DNA of 5,281 nt from an uncultured Clostridium sp. GTDB taxonomy: Bacteria > Bacillota_A > Clostridia > TANB77 > CAG-508. The stretch is from assembly GCA_951800935.1 (NCBI GenBank), contig CATOLW010000099.1:1-5281 (forward strand). The letters are read 5' to 3'. The notes under the pieces are model-generated. The model saw only the letters and a program-made list of their open reading frames with translations, ran no database searches and was not told where the DNA came from. Numbering within the stretch: the first letter of the stretch is position 1; each line of letters opens with the position of its first letter. A program made the position numbers and the translations under genes. This document shows positions 1 to 4,447 of this stretch, piece after piece.

Positions 1-57
1 AAAGAAGCCTAGTAACATTACGACAATGTACATGGCTGTTAAACCCCAATTTTTCAT
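1..57 (-). CDS. N-terminus of an unidentified membrane or secreted protein (partial)
   Basis: Reading leftwards from the ATG at 57-55, the frame stays open to the window edge and gives 19 residues, MKNWGLTAMYIVVMLLGFF. After one lysine this is continuously hydrophobic, as in an N-terminal membrane anchor or signal peptide. A good Shine-Dalgarno (GTGAGG on the minus strand, complement of 67-72) sits 9 nt before the ATG, which is the main reason to believe the start. The upstream minus-strand sequence is very AT-rich, and I could not pick out one convincing promoter. Too little is present to name a family. The gene is transcribed away from the rest of the window. Confidence 0.6.
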   Translation of the reverse strand, partial: MKNWGLTAMYIVVMLLGFF

Positions 58-251
58 AATTAATTTCCTCACATTTTATTTTTTTTTATATATTTATAAC
101 TGTATTTTAAAGAAATGAATAACATAAATATATAAAATTATTGGTGAAATTATGAATAAAATTATGACGTTTATACTGAGTCCATTGTTATAAAAAATTA
201 TTCCTTCATGTTTATATGAAAATTCTATATTTAGCATATAGAGAAAGAAAT
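58..251. other. AT-rich intergenic stretch
   Basis: This stretch contains the ribosome binding site of the leftward gene and little else that can be supported. A 13-codon ORF (152-193) follows a GGTGA-like site, and there is a 5-bp inverted repeat (TTCAT at 205-209, ATGAA at 216-220). Both are within what AT-rich DNA produces by chance. Together with 252-599, this makes about 540 bp in which the only gene candidate is the 40-codon ORF at 252. Confidence 0.5.
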
Positions 252-374
252 ATGAATATTGAAGAAGGAAAAAATTTTGTAAAAAGTAAATTAGAGAGAA
301 GTTATAGAAAATTATCTGATGAAAGTAAAATTATTTATAAAGAAAAATTTGAAAATGTTATGAAGATTTTATAA
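252..374 (+). CDS. possible small protein of 40 residues, function unknown
   Basis: An ATG-to-TAA frame of 40 codons encodes a highly charged, probably helical peptide that begins MNIEEGKNFVKSKLERSYRK and ends NVMKIL. Its Lys/Glu/Ser-rich, mostly A/T-ending codons resemble real genes in this AT-rich genome. The surrounding intergenic sequence translates much less well. Only a weak Shine-Dalgarno-like GAGAAAG lies just upstream (241-247), and I found no convincing promoter or terminator. It could be a genuine small protein, the tail of a decayed larger gene, or chance. I do not recognise a family. Confidence 0.35.
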   Translation: MNIEEGKNFVKSKLERSYRKLSDESKIIYKEKFENVMKIL

Positions 375-492
375 ATAAAACTGCCCCACAAATTACAATT
401 TATTGTTTGGATTATAATACGTTTTTACTTTTTCTATTTATAGAATATTTAACTGTACATTATCATAGTATTTCATAGAAAGTTTTACTCAT
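375..492. other. intergenic stretch without recognisable features
   Basis: A TATAAT-like hexamer lies at 413-418, but no matching -35 box sits 16-18 bp before it. No hairpin followed by a T-tract was seen after the small ORF that ends at 374. Confidence 0.4.
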
Positions 493-520
493 TTGATGGA
501 TTTTTTATGATTTATATGAT
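493..520 (+). promoter_or_regulatory. sigma-A type promoter for the gene at 600
   Basis: TTGATG (493-498) is separated by 16 bp from TATGAT (515-520). Transcription would begin near 527 and give a leader of about 73 nt. The hexamers match the consensus at four and five of six positions, so this is plausible but inferred. Confidence 0.5.
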
Positions 521-560
521 CTTAATAAGACTTAAGAAACATGGCAACATATTTTCAAAT

Positions 561-592
561 ACGTTTAAGTAAGCGTAAAAAGCAGGAGGAGG
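561..592 (+). promoter_or_regulatory. leader stem-loop and very strong Shine-Dalgarno
   Basis: A short stem-loop (ACGTTT 561-566, loop AAGT, AAGCGT 571-576, with one G-U pair in RNA) lies just before an extended purine run, AGGAGGAGG (584-592), 7 nt ahead of the ATG at 600. The Shine-Dalgarno is among the strongest in the window. It fixes ATG 600 as the translation start even though an in-frame stop follows nine codons later. The stem is short and may be incidental. Confidence 0.55.
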
Positions 593-599
593 AAAAGAC

Positions 600-851
600 A
601 TGTTAGTAGTAACAAGAAAAAATGTATAAGCATATGAGGTAGGCGGCAAAATTTTCGTGGTAGATCCAGTAGATGGTCGTGCCAGAGATATTAGGTCGGG
701 AAAAGAACCGTCGAAAGAAGAAGCATGGGCACTAAAAGATTACTGGGAATATGAATATTACCAGGAGAAGAAAGAGCAAGAAAGAGTACGGGACTTAGAG
801 GAAAAAATGAGGAAAGAGTACGAGCATAAATTCTTGTTATTAAAGAAGTAG
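600..851 (+). pseudogene. small charged protein, interrupted by in-frame TAA at codon 10
   Basis: From ATG 600 the frame reads MLVVTRKNV, then TAA at 627-629, then continues open in the same frame to TAG 849-851. The total is 83 codon positions including the stop. The part after the stop begins AYEVGGKIFVVDPVDGRARD and ends in a Glu/Lys/Arg-rich probable coiled coil (about residues 48-78). The best ribosome binding site belongs to ATG 600. The first start codon after the stop, GTG 657 (giving 64 residues), has no Shine-Dalgarno at a proper distance. The nonsense codon therefore probably disables the gene, unless MLVVTRKNV is a leader peptide or the base is an error. Residues 1-18 resemble the first strands of CsrA (MLVxTRK, Ala11, Gly15, Ile18; CsrA usually has Glu10, one base from TAA), but the rest does not. 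Codons such as CGT, CGG, CCG, TCG and GTC are GC-richer than those of neighbouring genes, suggesting a different origin. Its own promoter and terminator make it a single-gene unit. Confidence 0.55.
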
Positions 852-853
852 GG

Positions 854-880
854 AGCCCCCTTAAAGAGGGGGCTTTTAAT
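854..880 (+). terminator. intrinsic terminator after the gene at 600
   Basis: A perfect 7-bp GC-rich stem (AGCCCCC 854-860, GGGGGCT 868-874) encloses a 7-nt loop and is followed by a T-rich tail (TTTAATTATT). It starts 3 nt after the stop codon. Confidence 0.9.
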
Positions 881-926
881 TATTGAAACAATAATTTTAC
901 TTTTCAAAAATATAGATAAAAAATCA

Positions 927-955
927 TTGATTAAAACGAACGAAAATGTTATAAT
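927..955 (+). promoter_or_regulatory. sigma-A promoter with extended -10 for the gene at 987
   Basis: TTGATT (927-932), a 17-bp spacer and TATAAT (950-955) are preceded by the extended -10 dinucleotide TG (947-948). The predicted start near 962 leaves a leader of about 25 nt. The promoter lies inside the upstream extension of the ORF that would begin at TTG 927, which argues against that longer start. Confidence 0.8.
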
Positions 956-986
956 AAAAAAAGAAGAAAGCAAAAGAGGAGTAAAA

Positions 987-1844
987 ATGAAAGTAGTATT
1001 ACCAGAAGAAAAAGTATTTAATAAAAAACAATTAGCAATTTATATAACGATTATACTAGTATGTGTCATATCCATTATTGTCGCTTTTTATGTCCAATTT
1101 TATGCCAGAATCGATATTGGAAGAATGCTAGGATTTGAATCAGAAAACCAATTAGGAAAAAAGACAGAAGAACAAACTGAATTATTAAAAGCAGAATTTG
1201 AACAAGTTTTTACCAATGACATTCAAAATGGGGAAGGACAAGAAAATAAAAAGAAAGAAGCTGACAAACCACTTGTCTATACAAAAACAGAAAGAAAAGA
1301 AAGCAAATTAAATAGTTTTGATATAGAAGTACACATCCCTTATATCAATATAGACAATCCAAAAATAGACGAGTATAATAAGGAAATTGAACAATTTGAA
1401 GAAAAAACTAATAGTATTTTAGGAAGTCAAAATAGAAATACAATTTATACCGTAGAATATGTAGCAAACATACAAGATGGTATTTTATCTTTAATGATTC
1501 GCTCTAATTTAAAAGAAGGATCTAGTGCACAAAGAGTTATTATTGAGACTTTTAATTATGATTTAAGGAATAATAAAGAAATTAGTTTGCAAGAAGTATT
1601 AAAAATAGAAAATCTAAATAAATATGAAATACAAGAAAAAGTAAAAAATGAAATTAGAATTGCACAAAAGAAAGTAGAAGATTTAAAAAATTTAGGATAT
1701 AATATTTATAATCGAGATGTTGAAAATGATTTATATAAAATAGAGCATTCAAAAGAATTTTATTTAACACAAAATACTTTATACATTATTTATGCTTATG
1801 GTAATGAAACTTTTACAAGTGAAATGGATTTAATTGTAATTTAA
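987..1844 (+). CDS. membrane-anchored protein with DUF3298/RsiV-like extracellular domain
   Basis: This 285-residue protein has a short cytoplasmic start, one transmembrane helix (about residues 16-36) and a charged linker rich in Glu/Lys/Gln (about 50-105). A C-terminal domain follows (about 108-285). That domain shows the order I associate with DUF3298/DUF4163, the fold of the anti-sigma factor RsiV and related envelope proteins. It has an opening strand with HIPYINID (116-123), then ILSLMIRSN, a YDLRNNKEISLQEVL segment (191-205) and a final FYLTQNTLYIIYAYG (258-272). The topology predicts the domain outside the cell. I infer an envelope or sensory role; no sigma-factor gene is adjacent, so an anti-sigma function is not supported. 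ATG 987 is chosen because GAGGAG (976-981) lies 5 nt upstream; the TTG at 927 coincides with the -35 box. It has its own promoter and terminator. Codon use matches the AT-rich background. The family call rests on pattern memory. Confidence 0.75.
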   Translation: MKVVLPEEKVFNKKQLAIYITIILVCVISIIVAFYVQFYARIDIGRMLGFESENQLGKKTEEQTELLKAEFEQVFTNDIQNGEGQENKKKEADKPLVYTKTERKESKLNSFDIEVHIPYINIDNPKIDEYNKEIEQFEEKTNSILGSQNRNTIYTVEYVANIQDGILSLMIRSNLKEGSSAQRVIIETFNYDLRNNKEISLQEVLKIENLNKYEIQEKVKNEIRIAQKKVEDLKNLGYNIYNRDVENDLYKIEHSKEFYLTQNTLYIIYAYGNETFTSEMDLIVI

Positions 1845-1850
1845 AATGGT

Positions 1851-1883
1851 AAAAAGAGAAGCGGTTAAAGGCTTCTCTTTTTT
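1851..1883 (+). terminator. intrinsic terminator after the DUF3298-like gene
   Basis: AAAAAGAGAAGC (1851-1862) pairs with GCTTCTCTTTTT (1871-1882) around an 8-nt loop, giving a 12-bp stem whose 3' side runs into the T-tract. It begins 6 nt after the stop. The A-run on the 5' side would also allow termination on the minus strand, although no minus-strand gene is seen there. Confidence 0.9.
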
Positions 1884-1912
1884 GAAAATAAAAGGGGATG
1901 TTTTTTATTTTA

Positions 1913-1934
1913 AGTCAGGAATCTCTTACTGACT
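1913..1934. repeat. 6-bp inverted repeat in intergenic DNA
   Basis: AGTCAG (1913-1918) and CTGACT (1929-1934) form perfect arms around 10 nt. No T-tract follows on either strand, so it does not look like a terminator. It lies about 85 bp before the -35 box of the next gene; its role is unknown and it may be chance. Confidence 0.3.
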
Positions 1935-2018
1935 GTATTTATATTCTAACAATCAAATTTGTCCATTGTGTGAACTGAAAGTGAAGAATTAAAAATTTTG
2001 TTGTAATAAAAGGAAAAG

Positions 2019-2047
2019 TTGTAAAAGTTATGTAAATGTGATATAAT
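2019..2047 (+). promoter_or_regulatory. sigma-A promoter with extended -10 for the gene at 2127
   Basis: TTGTAA (2019-2024), a 17-bp spacer and TATAAT (2042-2047) are accompanied by TG at 2039-2040, one base before the -10. The predicted start near 2054 gives a leader of about 73 nt before the ATG. Confidence 0.8.
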
Positions 2048-2091
2048 ATAAGTAATGTATTGCAGAAGTGATACAAATAATTGAAAGGAAA

Positions 2092-2120
2092 GTCTGTGAA
2101 GAATAGTAACAGACAAGGGA
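2092..2120 (+). promoter_or_regulatory. leader hairpin abutting the Shine-Dalgarno of the gene at 2127
   Basis: GTCTGT (2092-2097) and ACAGAC (2109-2114) form a perfect 6-bp stem with an 11-nt loop. The stem ends directly against the ribosome binding site AAGGGA (2115-2120), which is 6 nt from the ATG. A helix in this position could modulate ribosome access, but it does not itself hide the site. No known riboswitch class is recognised. Confidence 0.45.
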
Positions 2121-2126
2121 AAGATC

Positions 2127-2486
2127 ATGTTAACAACAGCTGTATTTTACAAGAGGGCATATGATTTTGCTAGTGAGGAAGAAAAGGCACAAATTAAGCC
2201 ATATCTTGATGCGGCAATGGCATTGACAAGCAGGGATCCGTTGCCTCCTAAAAAAGACTCCAAGGAAACTGAAAGACAAAGAAGAAAGGCAGAAAAAACC
2301 ATTAGAATAATGATTAAGCAGCTATCAGAAACAGCCGAAATTGAGGAAATATCATCCTTAGATAACATGGAGTTTAGGATTAAGCAGGAAATCTGTTATG
2401 CAGGGTGGTGTCTCTGGGAAAATGGAGGAAAGCCAGTGATTTCAGCACATTTGCCGACCCGTCATGTACAGCTAGCACTTTTTTAA
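2127..2486 (+). CDS. unrecognised 119-residue protein, single-gene unit
   Basis: The start ATG 2127 follows AAGGGA at a 6-nt distance. The protein opens MLTTAVFYKRAYDFASEEEK and looks helical at first. A strongly basic, charged stretch (about 41-65, with KKDSKETERQRRKAEK) and a helical KQLSETAEIEEIS region come next. The C-terminus is unusual: it is rich in Trp and Cys (Cys90, Trp94, Cys95, Trp97) and ends PTRHVQLALF. No signal peptide or membrane helix is apparent, so it is probably cytoplasmic. I do not recognise a family and assign no function. Its codons (AGG, CCG, CTA, GTG, GAC) and base composition are visibly GC-richer than the flanking genes, as in the disrupted gene at 600, suggesting acquisition or a specialised origin. 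It has its own promoter, a structured leader and a strong terminator, so it is transcribed alone. The frame is intact with good signals at both ends, so it is very likely a real gene. Confidence 0.8.
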   Translation: MLTTAVFYKRAYDFASEEEKAQIKPYLDAAMALTSRDPLPPKKDSKETERQRRKAEKTIRIMIKQLSETAEIEEISSLDNMEFRIKQEICYAGWCLWENGGKPVISAHLPTRHVQLALF

Positions 2487-2492
2487 AAAAAC

Positions 2493-2536
2493 ACCCTGGT
2501 CACAGTGTAATGCGACCAGGGTCTTTCCGTTTTTTT
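2493..2536. terminator. bidirectional terminator between convergent genes
   Basis: ACCCTGGTC (2493-2501) and GACCAGGGT (2514-2522) form a perfect 9-bp stem. Two more pairs inside follow one A-C mismatch. On the plus strand CTTTCCG and seven Ts follow; on the minus strand the stem is followed by G and seven Ts. It can therefore end both the gene at 2127 (stop at 2486) and the leftward htrA-like gene (stop at 2544). Confidence 0.9.
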
Positions 2537-2543
2537 AATAGAA

Positions 2544-3581
2544 TTACGGTTGTTCTCCTAAAGTAATTGTCAAATCTTTTTCTTGACCATCACGATTTAC
2601 TTTGATTTTTAATTCATCTCCAATTTTATGAGAATTTTTGATTTCATTTAGCTCATCCATTTTGGTAATTTTTTTACCATCTACTTCAATAATAACATCT
2701 CCAATTTTAATACCAGCTTTTTCAGCGGCAGAAAAATCATCTACTGATTTTACATAGACACCAACTACTAATTTATTGGCTTTTGCAATATTTTCCGTCA
2801 AATCCATACCAGAGATACCAATATAAGGTCTTTTTACTTTACTGTATTGAATCAATTGAGAAGAAATATCAGTAGTAGAGTTAATTGGAATGGCAAATCC
2901 CATACCTTCAATACCAGTACCTGAAAGTTTTAGTGTGTTAATTCCAATTACGTTTCCTTCACTATTTACCAAAGCGCCACCACTGTTTCCAGAGTTAATA
3001 GCAGCATCGGTTTGAATTAACGTGAATTTTTTTCCATCAGAATCAGTAACTTCTCTATTAACAGCACTAATAACACCACAAGTAATACTACTTTGCATAC
3101 CTAATGGATTACCAACCGCCATAGCAAATTCACCAACTTTTATATTGTCTGAATCGGCAAATTCTGCTTTGGAAAGTCCTGTTTTTTCAATTTTGATTAC
3201 AGCTAAATCTGTTTGTTCATCTGTTCCTATAATTTTGGCTTCATACTCAGTTTCATCATTAAATAAAGTAACCGTTATTTTGGTTGCTTCTGATACTTCA
3301 TAATAAGATTCAGAAGAAGAGGTATCTACAATATGATTGTTGGTTAAAATATAACCATCCTCACTCATAATAATACCAGAACCGCTCGCTTTAGCTGTAC
3401 TTGTTTGGGACTGTCTACCAAACATGGACATAATAGAATTTACATTATATTCTACATTAATTCCTACAATGGATGGTAAAATTTTATTAGCAGCATACAC
3501 AGCTGTATCAGAATAATTAGAAAGTGAAGTTTGACTCACATAGCCGAGAAGTTTGTGAATTAGAAGTTGTGTTTGGTACAT
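2544..3581 (-). CDS. htrA: HtrA/DegP-type serine protease, catalytic and PDZ part (anchor in another frame)
   Basis: This is a trypsin-like serine protease of the HtrA/DegP family, which degrades misfolded proteins at the outer face of the membrane in Gram-positive bacteria. Numbered from the ATG at 3581, the triad is His83 (in LTNNHIVD), Asp125 (in EQTDLAVIKIE) and Ser200 (in GNSGGAL). All three residues and the surrounding family motifs (GSGIIMSEDGYILTNNH, AVGNPLG, QTDAAINSGNSGG, GMGFAIP) are present. A single PDZ domain occupies about 253-342 (YIGISG, AGIKIGDVI, DGKKI). The gene is not intact at its 5' end. The ATG at 3581 has no Shine-Dalgarno, and its first 18 codons are out-of-frame sequence. 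The true start, ribosome binding site and membrane anchor lie in the overlapping frame at 3771. Removing 22 bp (see 3526-3555) would fuse the two into a 401-residue protein of normal HtrA architecture. As sequenced, the anchored protease should not be made. The unspoiled catalytic domain suggests a recent, reversible or artefactual lesion. Confidence 0.88.
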   Translation of the reverse strand: MYQTQLLIHKLLGYVSQTSLSNYSDTAVYAANKILPSIVGINVEYNVNSIMSMFGRQSQTSTAKASGSGIIMSEDGYILTNNHIVDTSSSESYYEVSEATKITVTLFNDETEYEAKIIGTDEQTDLAVIKIEKTGLSKAEFADSDNIKVGEFAMAVGNPLGMQSSITCGVISAVNREVTDSDGKKFTLIQTDAAINSGNSGGALVNSEGNVIGINTLKLSGTGIEGMGFAIPINSTTDISSQLIQYSKVKRPYIGISGMDLTENIAKANKLVVGVYVKSVDDFSAAEKAGIKIGDVIIEVDGKKITKMDELNEIKNSHKIGDELKIKVNRDGQEKDLTITLGEQP

Positions 3582-3771
3582 ATGTAGTACTATCTAATAT
3601 TTTAGAACGAATCGATGGAATACCAAAGCAAGTACCTAATACAACAGTACAACCAACGACTCCACTAAAAAACGGTAATAAAACGCTTCTTCCAAAGCTA
3701 ATAGTATTTTTTACTTTTATTTCGTTTTTTGGATTTTGAATTGTTTTAAAATTTTTATTATTTTCTTCCAT
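3517..3771 (-). CDS. N-terminal membrane-anchor fragment of the split htrA gene
   Basis: This 84-codon frame starts at ATG 3771-3769 behind a near-perfect Shine-Dalgarno (AGGAGG on the minus strand, complement of 3781-3786, 9 nt away). It encodes a polar cytoplasmic tail (about residues 1-27), one transmembrane helix (about 28-51, LLPFFSGVVGCTVVLGTCFG) and a Ser/Thr/Asn-rich extracellular linker ending TTSNSQTS. This is the expected front of a Gram-positive HtrA. After NSQTS the frame runs into RLCESNFTF and stops at 3517, while the protease continues one frame over. The linker resumes there as QTSLSNYSD, so the two frames overlap by 65 nt and share the SQTS words. If translated as is, the product would be a short membrane peptide without protease. 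Confidence 0.8.
   Translation of the reverse strand: MEENNKNFKTIQNPKNEIKVKNTISFGRSVLLPFFSGVVGCTVVLGTCFGIPSIRSKILDSTTYVPNTTSNSQTSRLCESNFTF
3526..3555. repeat. 8-bp direct repeats bounding a 22-bp frame-breaking segment in htrA
   Basis: GAAGTTTG occurs at 3526-3533 and again at 3548-3555, 22 bp apart, with 14 bp (3534-3547) between. Loss of one repeat plus the spacer removes exactly 22 bp and joins the anchor frame to the protease frame as ...NSQTSLSNYSD... without altering other codons. The surrounding linker has further imperfect copies of the same Ser/Thr/Asn coding words, a setting prone to slippage. Confidence 0.8.
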
Positions 3772-3805
3772 TTTTTTAACCCTCCTAAAATAAATATTTA
3801 TTACT

Positions 3806-3835
3806 ATAATAACCTATTATGCAGATATAATACAA
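3806..3835 (-). promoter_or_regulatory. probable htrA promoter (minus strand)
   Basis: Read on the minus strand, TTGTAT (3835-3830) is separated by 18 bp from TATTAT (3811-3806). Initiation near 3799 would leave a leader of about 28 nt to the ATG at 3771. It sits just downstream of the two TTTTCACA-like octamers and inside the 31-bp dyad. AT-richness allows other choices, so the exact boxes are uncertain. Confidence 0.5.
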
Positions 3836-3841
3836 TAGGTT
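3811..3841. promoter_or_regulatory. 31-bp inverted repeat over the htrA promoter core (possible operator)
   Basis: AACCTATT (3811-3818) and AATAGGTT (3834-3841) are perfect 8-bp arms around a 15-bp spacer. One arm overlaps the first base of the probable htrA -10 and the other overlaps its -35. That is where a dimeric regulator could block polymerase. The regulator is unknown. Confidence 0.45.
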
Positions 3842-3860
3842 TGTGAAATTTGTGTGAAAA
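3842..3860 (-). promoter_or_regulatory. two TTTTCACA-like octamers upstream of htrA
   Basis: On the minus strand TTTTCACA (3860-3853) is followed by ATTTCACA (3849-3842), 11 bp apart start to start, about one helical turn. They lie directly upstream of the probable htrA -35. From memory, repeated TTTTCACA octamers occur in Bacillus subtilis htrA/htrB promoters and are linked to the CssRS secretion-stress system. I infer a similar control here. No cssRS genes are in the window. Confidence 0.5.
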
Positions 3861-3875
3861 AAACATGCCTTTGTA

Positions 3876-3904
3876 TTGAAAATATAAAGATAAAAATATA
3901 TAAT
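3876..3904 (+). promoter_or_regulatory. sigma-A promoter of the pilin-like/rnhB/pdp operon
   Basis: TTGAAA (3876-3881), a 17-bp spacer and TATAAT (3899-3904) place initiation near 3911, about 25 nt before the ATG at 3936. With no terminator or obvious promoter between the next genes, it probably drives all three. Confidence 0.8.
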
Positions 3905-3935
3905 GTAGAAAAATAAAAAGTAAGGAATGATTAAG

Positions 3936-4439
3936 ATGGAAAAAACGCAAAAAGGAATTACATTACTAGCTTTAATGATCACAATTGTTGTATTATTAAT
4001 TTTGGCAGGGGTTGGTTTTACAAGTGGAAAAGAAACCATACAAAAAGCAAAATTAGAAGAACTAAAAACTAACATGTTATTAATTCAAGCAAAAGCAAGA
4101 GAATATGTAGAAGAAGCTACCTTTAAAATGGGAATTAAGCCAGATGATGAAAAAAAGATACAAGTAAGAGAGGCCGTATATGGAAGTGGTGATGAAAATG
4201 GTGCAAAATTAAGTAAAGCAGAAACTATCCCAACAGAATTTGGAATTGAAGATACGACTACTTGTTACTGGCTAACACCAGAAACCCAAGAAAAATGGGG
4301 GCTAAGCAAAATACAAATGGGAGATAACGAAAGATATTTAATCAAATTTGATGAAGAAACAGCAACTGTGGAGGTTTATAATACAGAAGGATATGATGGC
4401 AAATATTCTTTAACAGAGATTGATCAAATTGAGAAATAG
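3936..4439 (+). CDS. type IV pilin-like (prepilin-type) surface protein
   Basis: ATG 3936 is preferred because AAGGA (3922-3926) lies 9 nt upstream; an ATG three codons earlier (3927) would abut the Shine-Dalgarno. The 167-residue protein starts with a class III (prepilin) signal: a short basic leader MEKTQKG, predicted cleavage after Gly7, then a hydrophobic helix ITLLALMITIVVLLILAGVG (8-27). Position 5 of the mature protein is Ala12, where classical pilins and pseudopilins have Glu. I recall that KGITLxALxITIxVLLILAGV leaders recur in clostridial proteins. The helix is followed by a charged alpha-helical stretch (31-64), as in a pilin alpha-1, and a C-terminal domain ending in short strands (RYLIKFDEETATVEVYNTEG). 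I infer export and a minor-pilin or pseudopilin-like surface role. No prepilin peptidase, ATPase or other assembly gene is in the window, so the partners lie elsewhere. It is the first gene of an operon; rnhB starts 8 nt after its stop. Confidence 0.75.
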   Translation: MEKTQKGITLLALMITIVVLLILAGVGFTSGKETIQKAKLEELKTNMLLIQAKAREYVEEATFKMGIKPDDEKKIQVREAVYGSGDENGAKLSKAETIPTEFGIEDTTTCYWLTPETQEKWGLSKIQMGDNERYLIKFDEETATVEVYNTEGYDGKYSLTEIDQIEK

Positions 4440-4447
4440 GAGTAAAA

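Noticed and set aside
152..193. 13-codon ORF after a GGTGA-like site
   Set aside because: It is too short, with no promoter or other support.
758..973. Minus-strand ORF of 71 codons
   Set aside because: It is the antisense of the gene at 600, its terminator and the next promoter, with no ribosome binding site of its own.
927..986. A 20-codon upstream extension of the DUF3298-like gene starting at TTG 927
   Set aside because: The TTG is part of a strong -35 box and the -10 lies inside the extension. ATG 987 has a good Shine-Dalgarno, so the extension is promoter and leader.
1913..1934. AGTCAG/CTGACT hairpin as a second terminator
   Set aside because: No T-tract follows on either strand, and a strong terminator already lies at 1851-1883.
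1946..2128. Minus-strand ORF of 60 codons
   Set aside because: It covers the promoter and leader of the 2127 gene and has the Phe/Ser/Ile-rich composition typical of antisense reading of AT-rich DNA.
2147..2368. Minus-strand ORF inside the 2127 gene
   Set aside because: It is a shadow frame; the plus-strand gene has the promoter, ribosome binding site and terminator.
3022..3303. Plus-strand ORF of 93 codons
   Set aside because: It is antisense to the catalytic domain of htrA, whose motifs are unmistakable.
3517..3581. Programmed +1 ribosomal frameshifting joining the htrA frames
   Set aside because: I see no recognised slippery codon pair. At TTC TAA the P-site tRNA would re-pair poorly, and no stimulatory Shine-Dalgarno or structure is evident. 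A 22-bp insertion explains the data more simply.
3524..3739. Plus-strand ORF of 71 codons
   Set aside because: It is antisense to the htrA anchor segment and has no ribosome binding site.
3785..4075. Minus-strand ORF of 96 codons across the divergent promoter region
   Set aside because: It overlaps two promoters and is antisense to the pilin-like leader; its hydrophobicity reflects AT-rich antisense codons.
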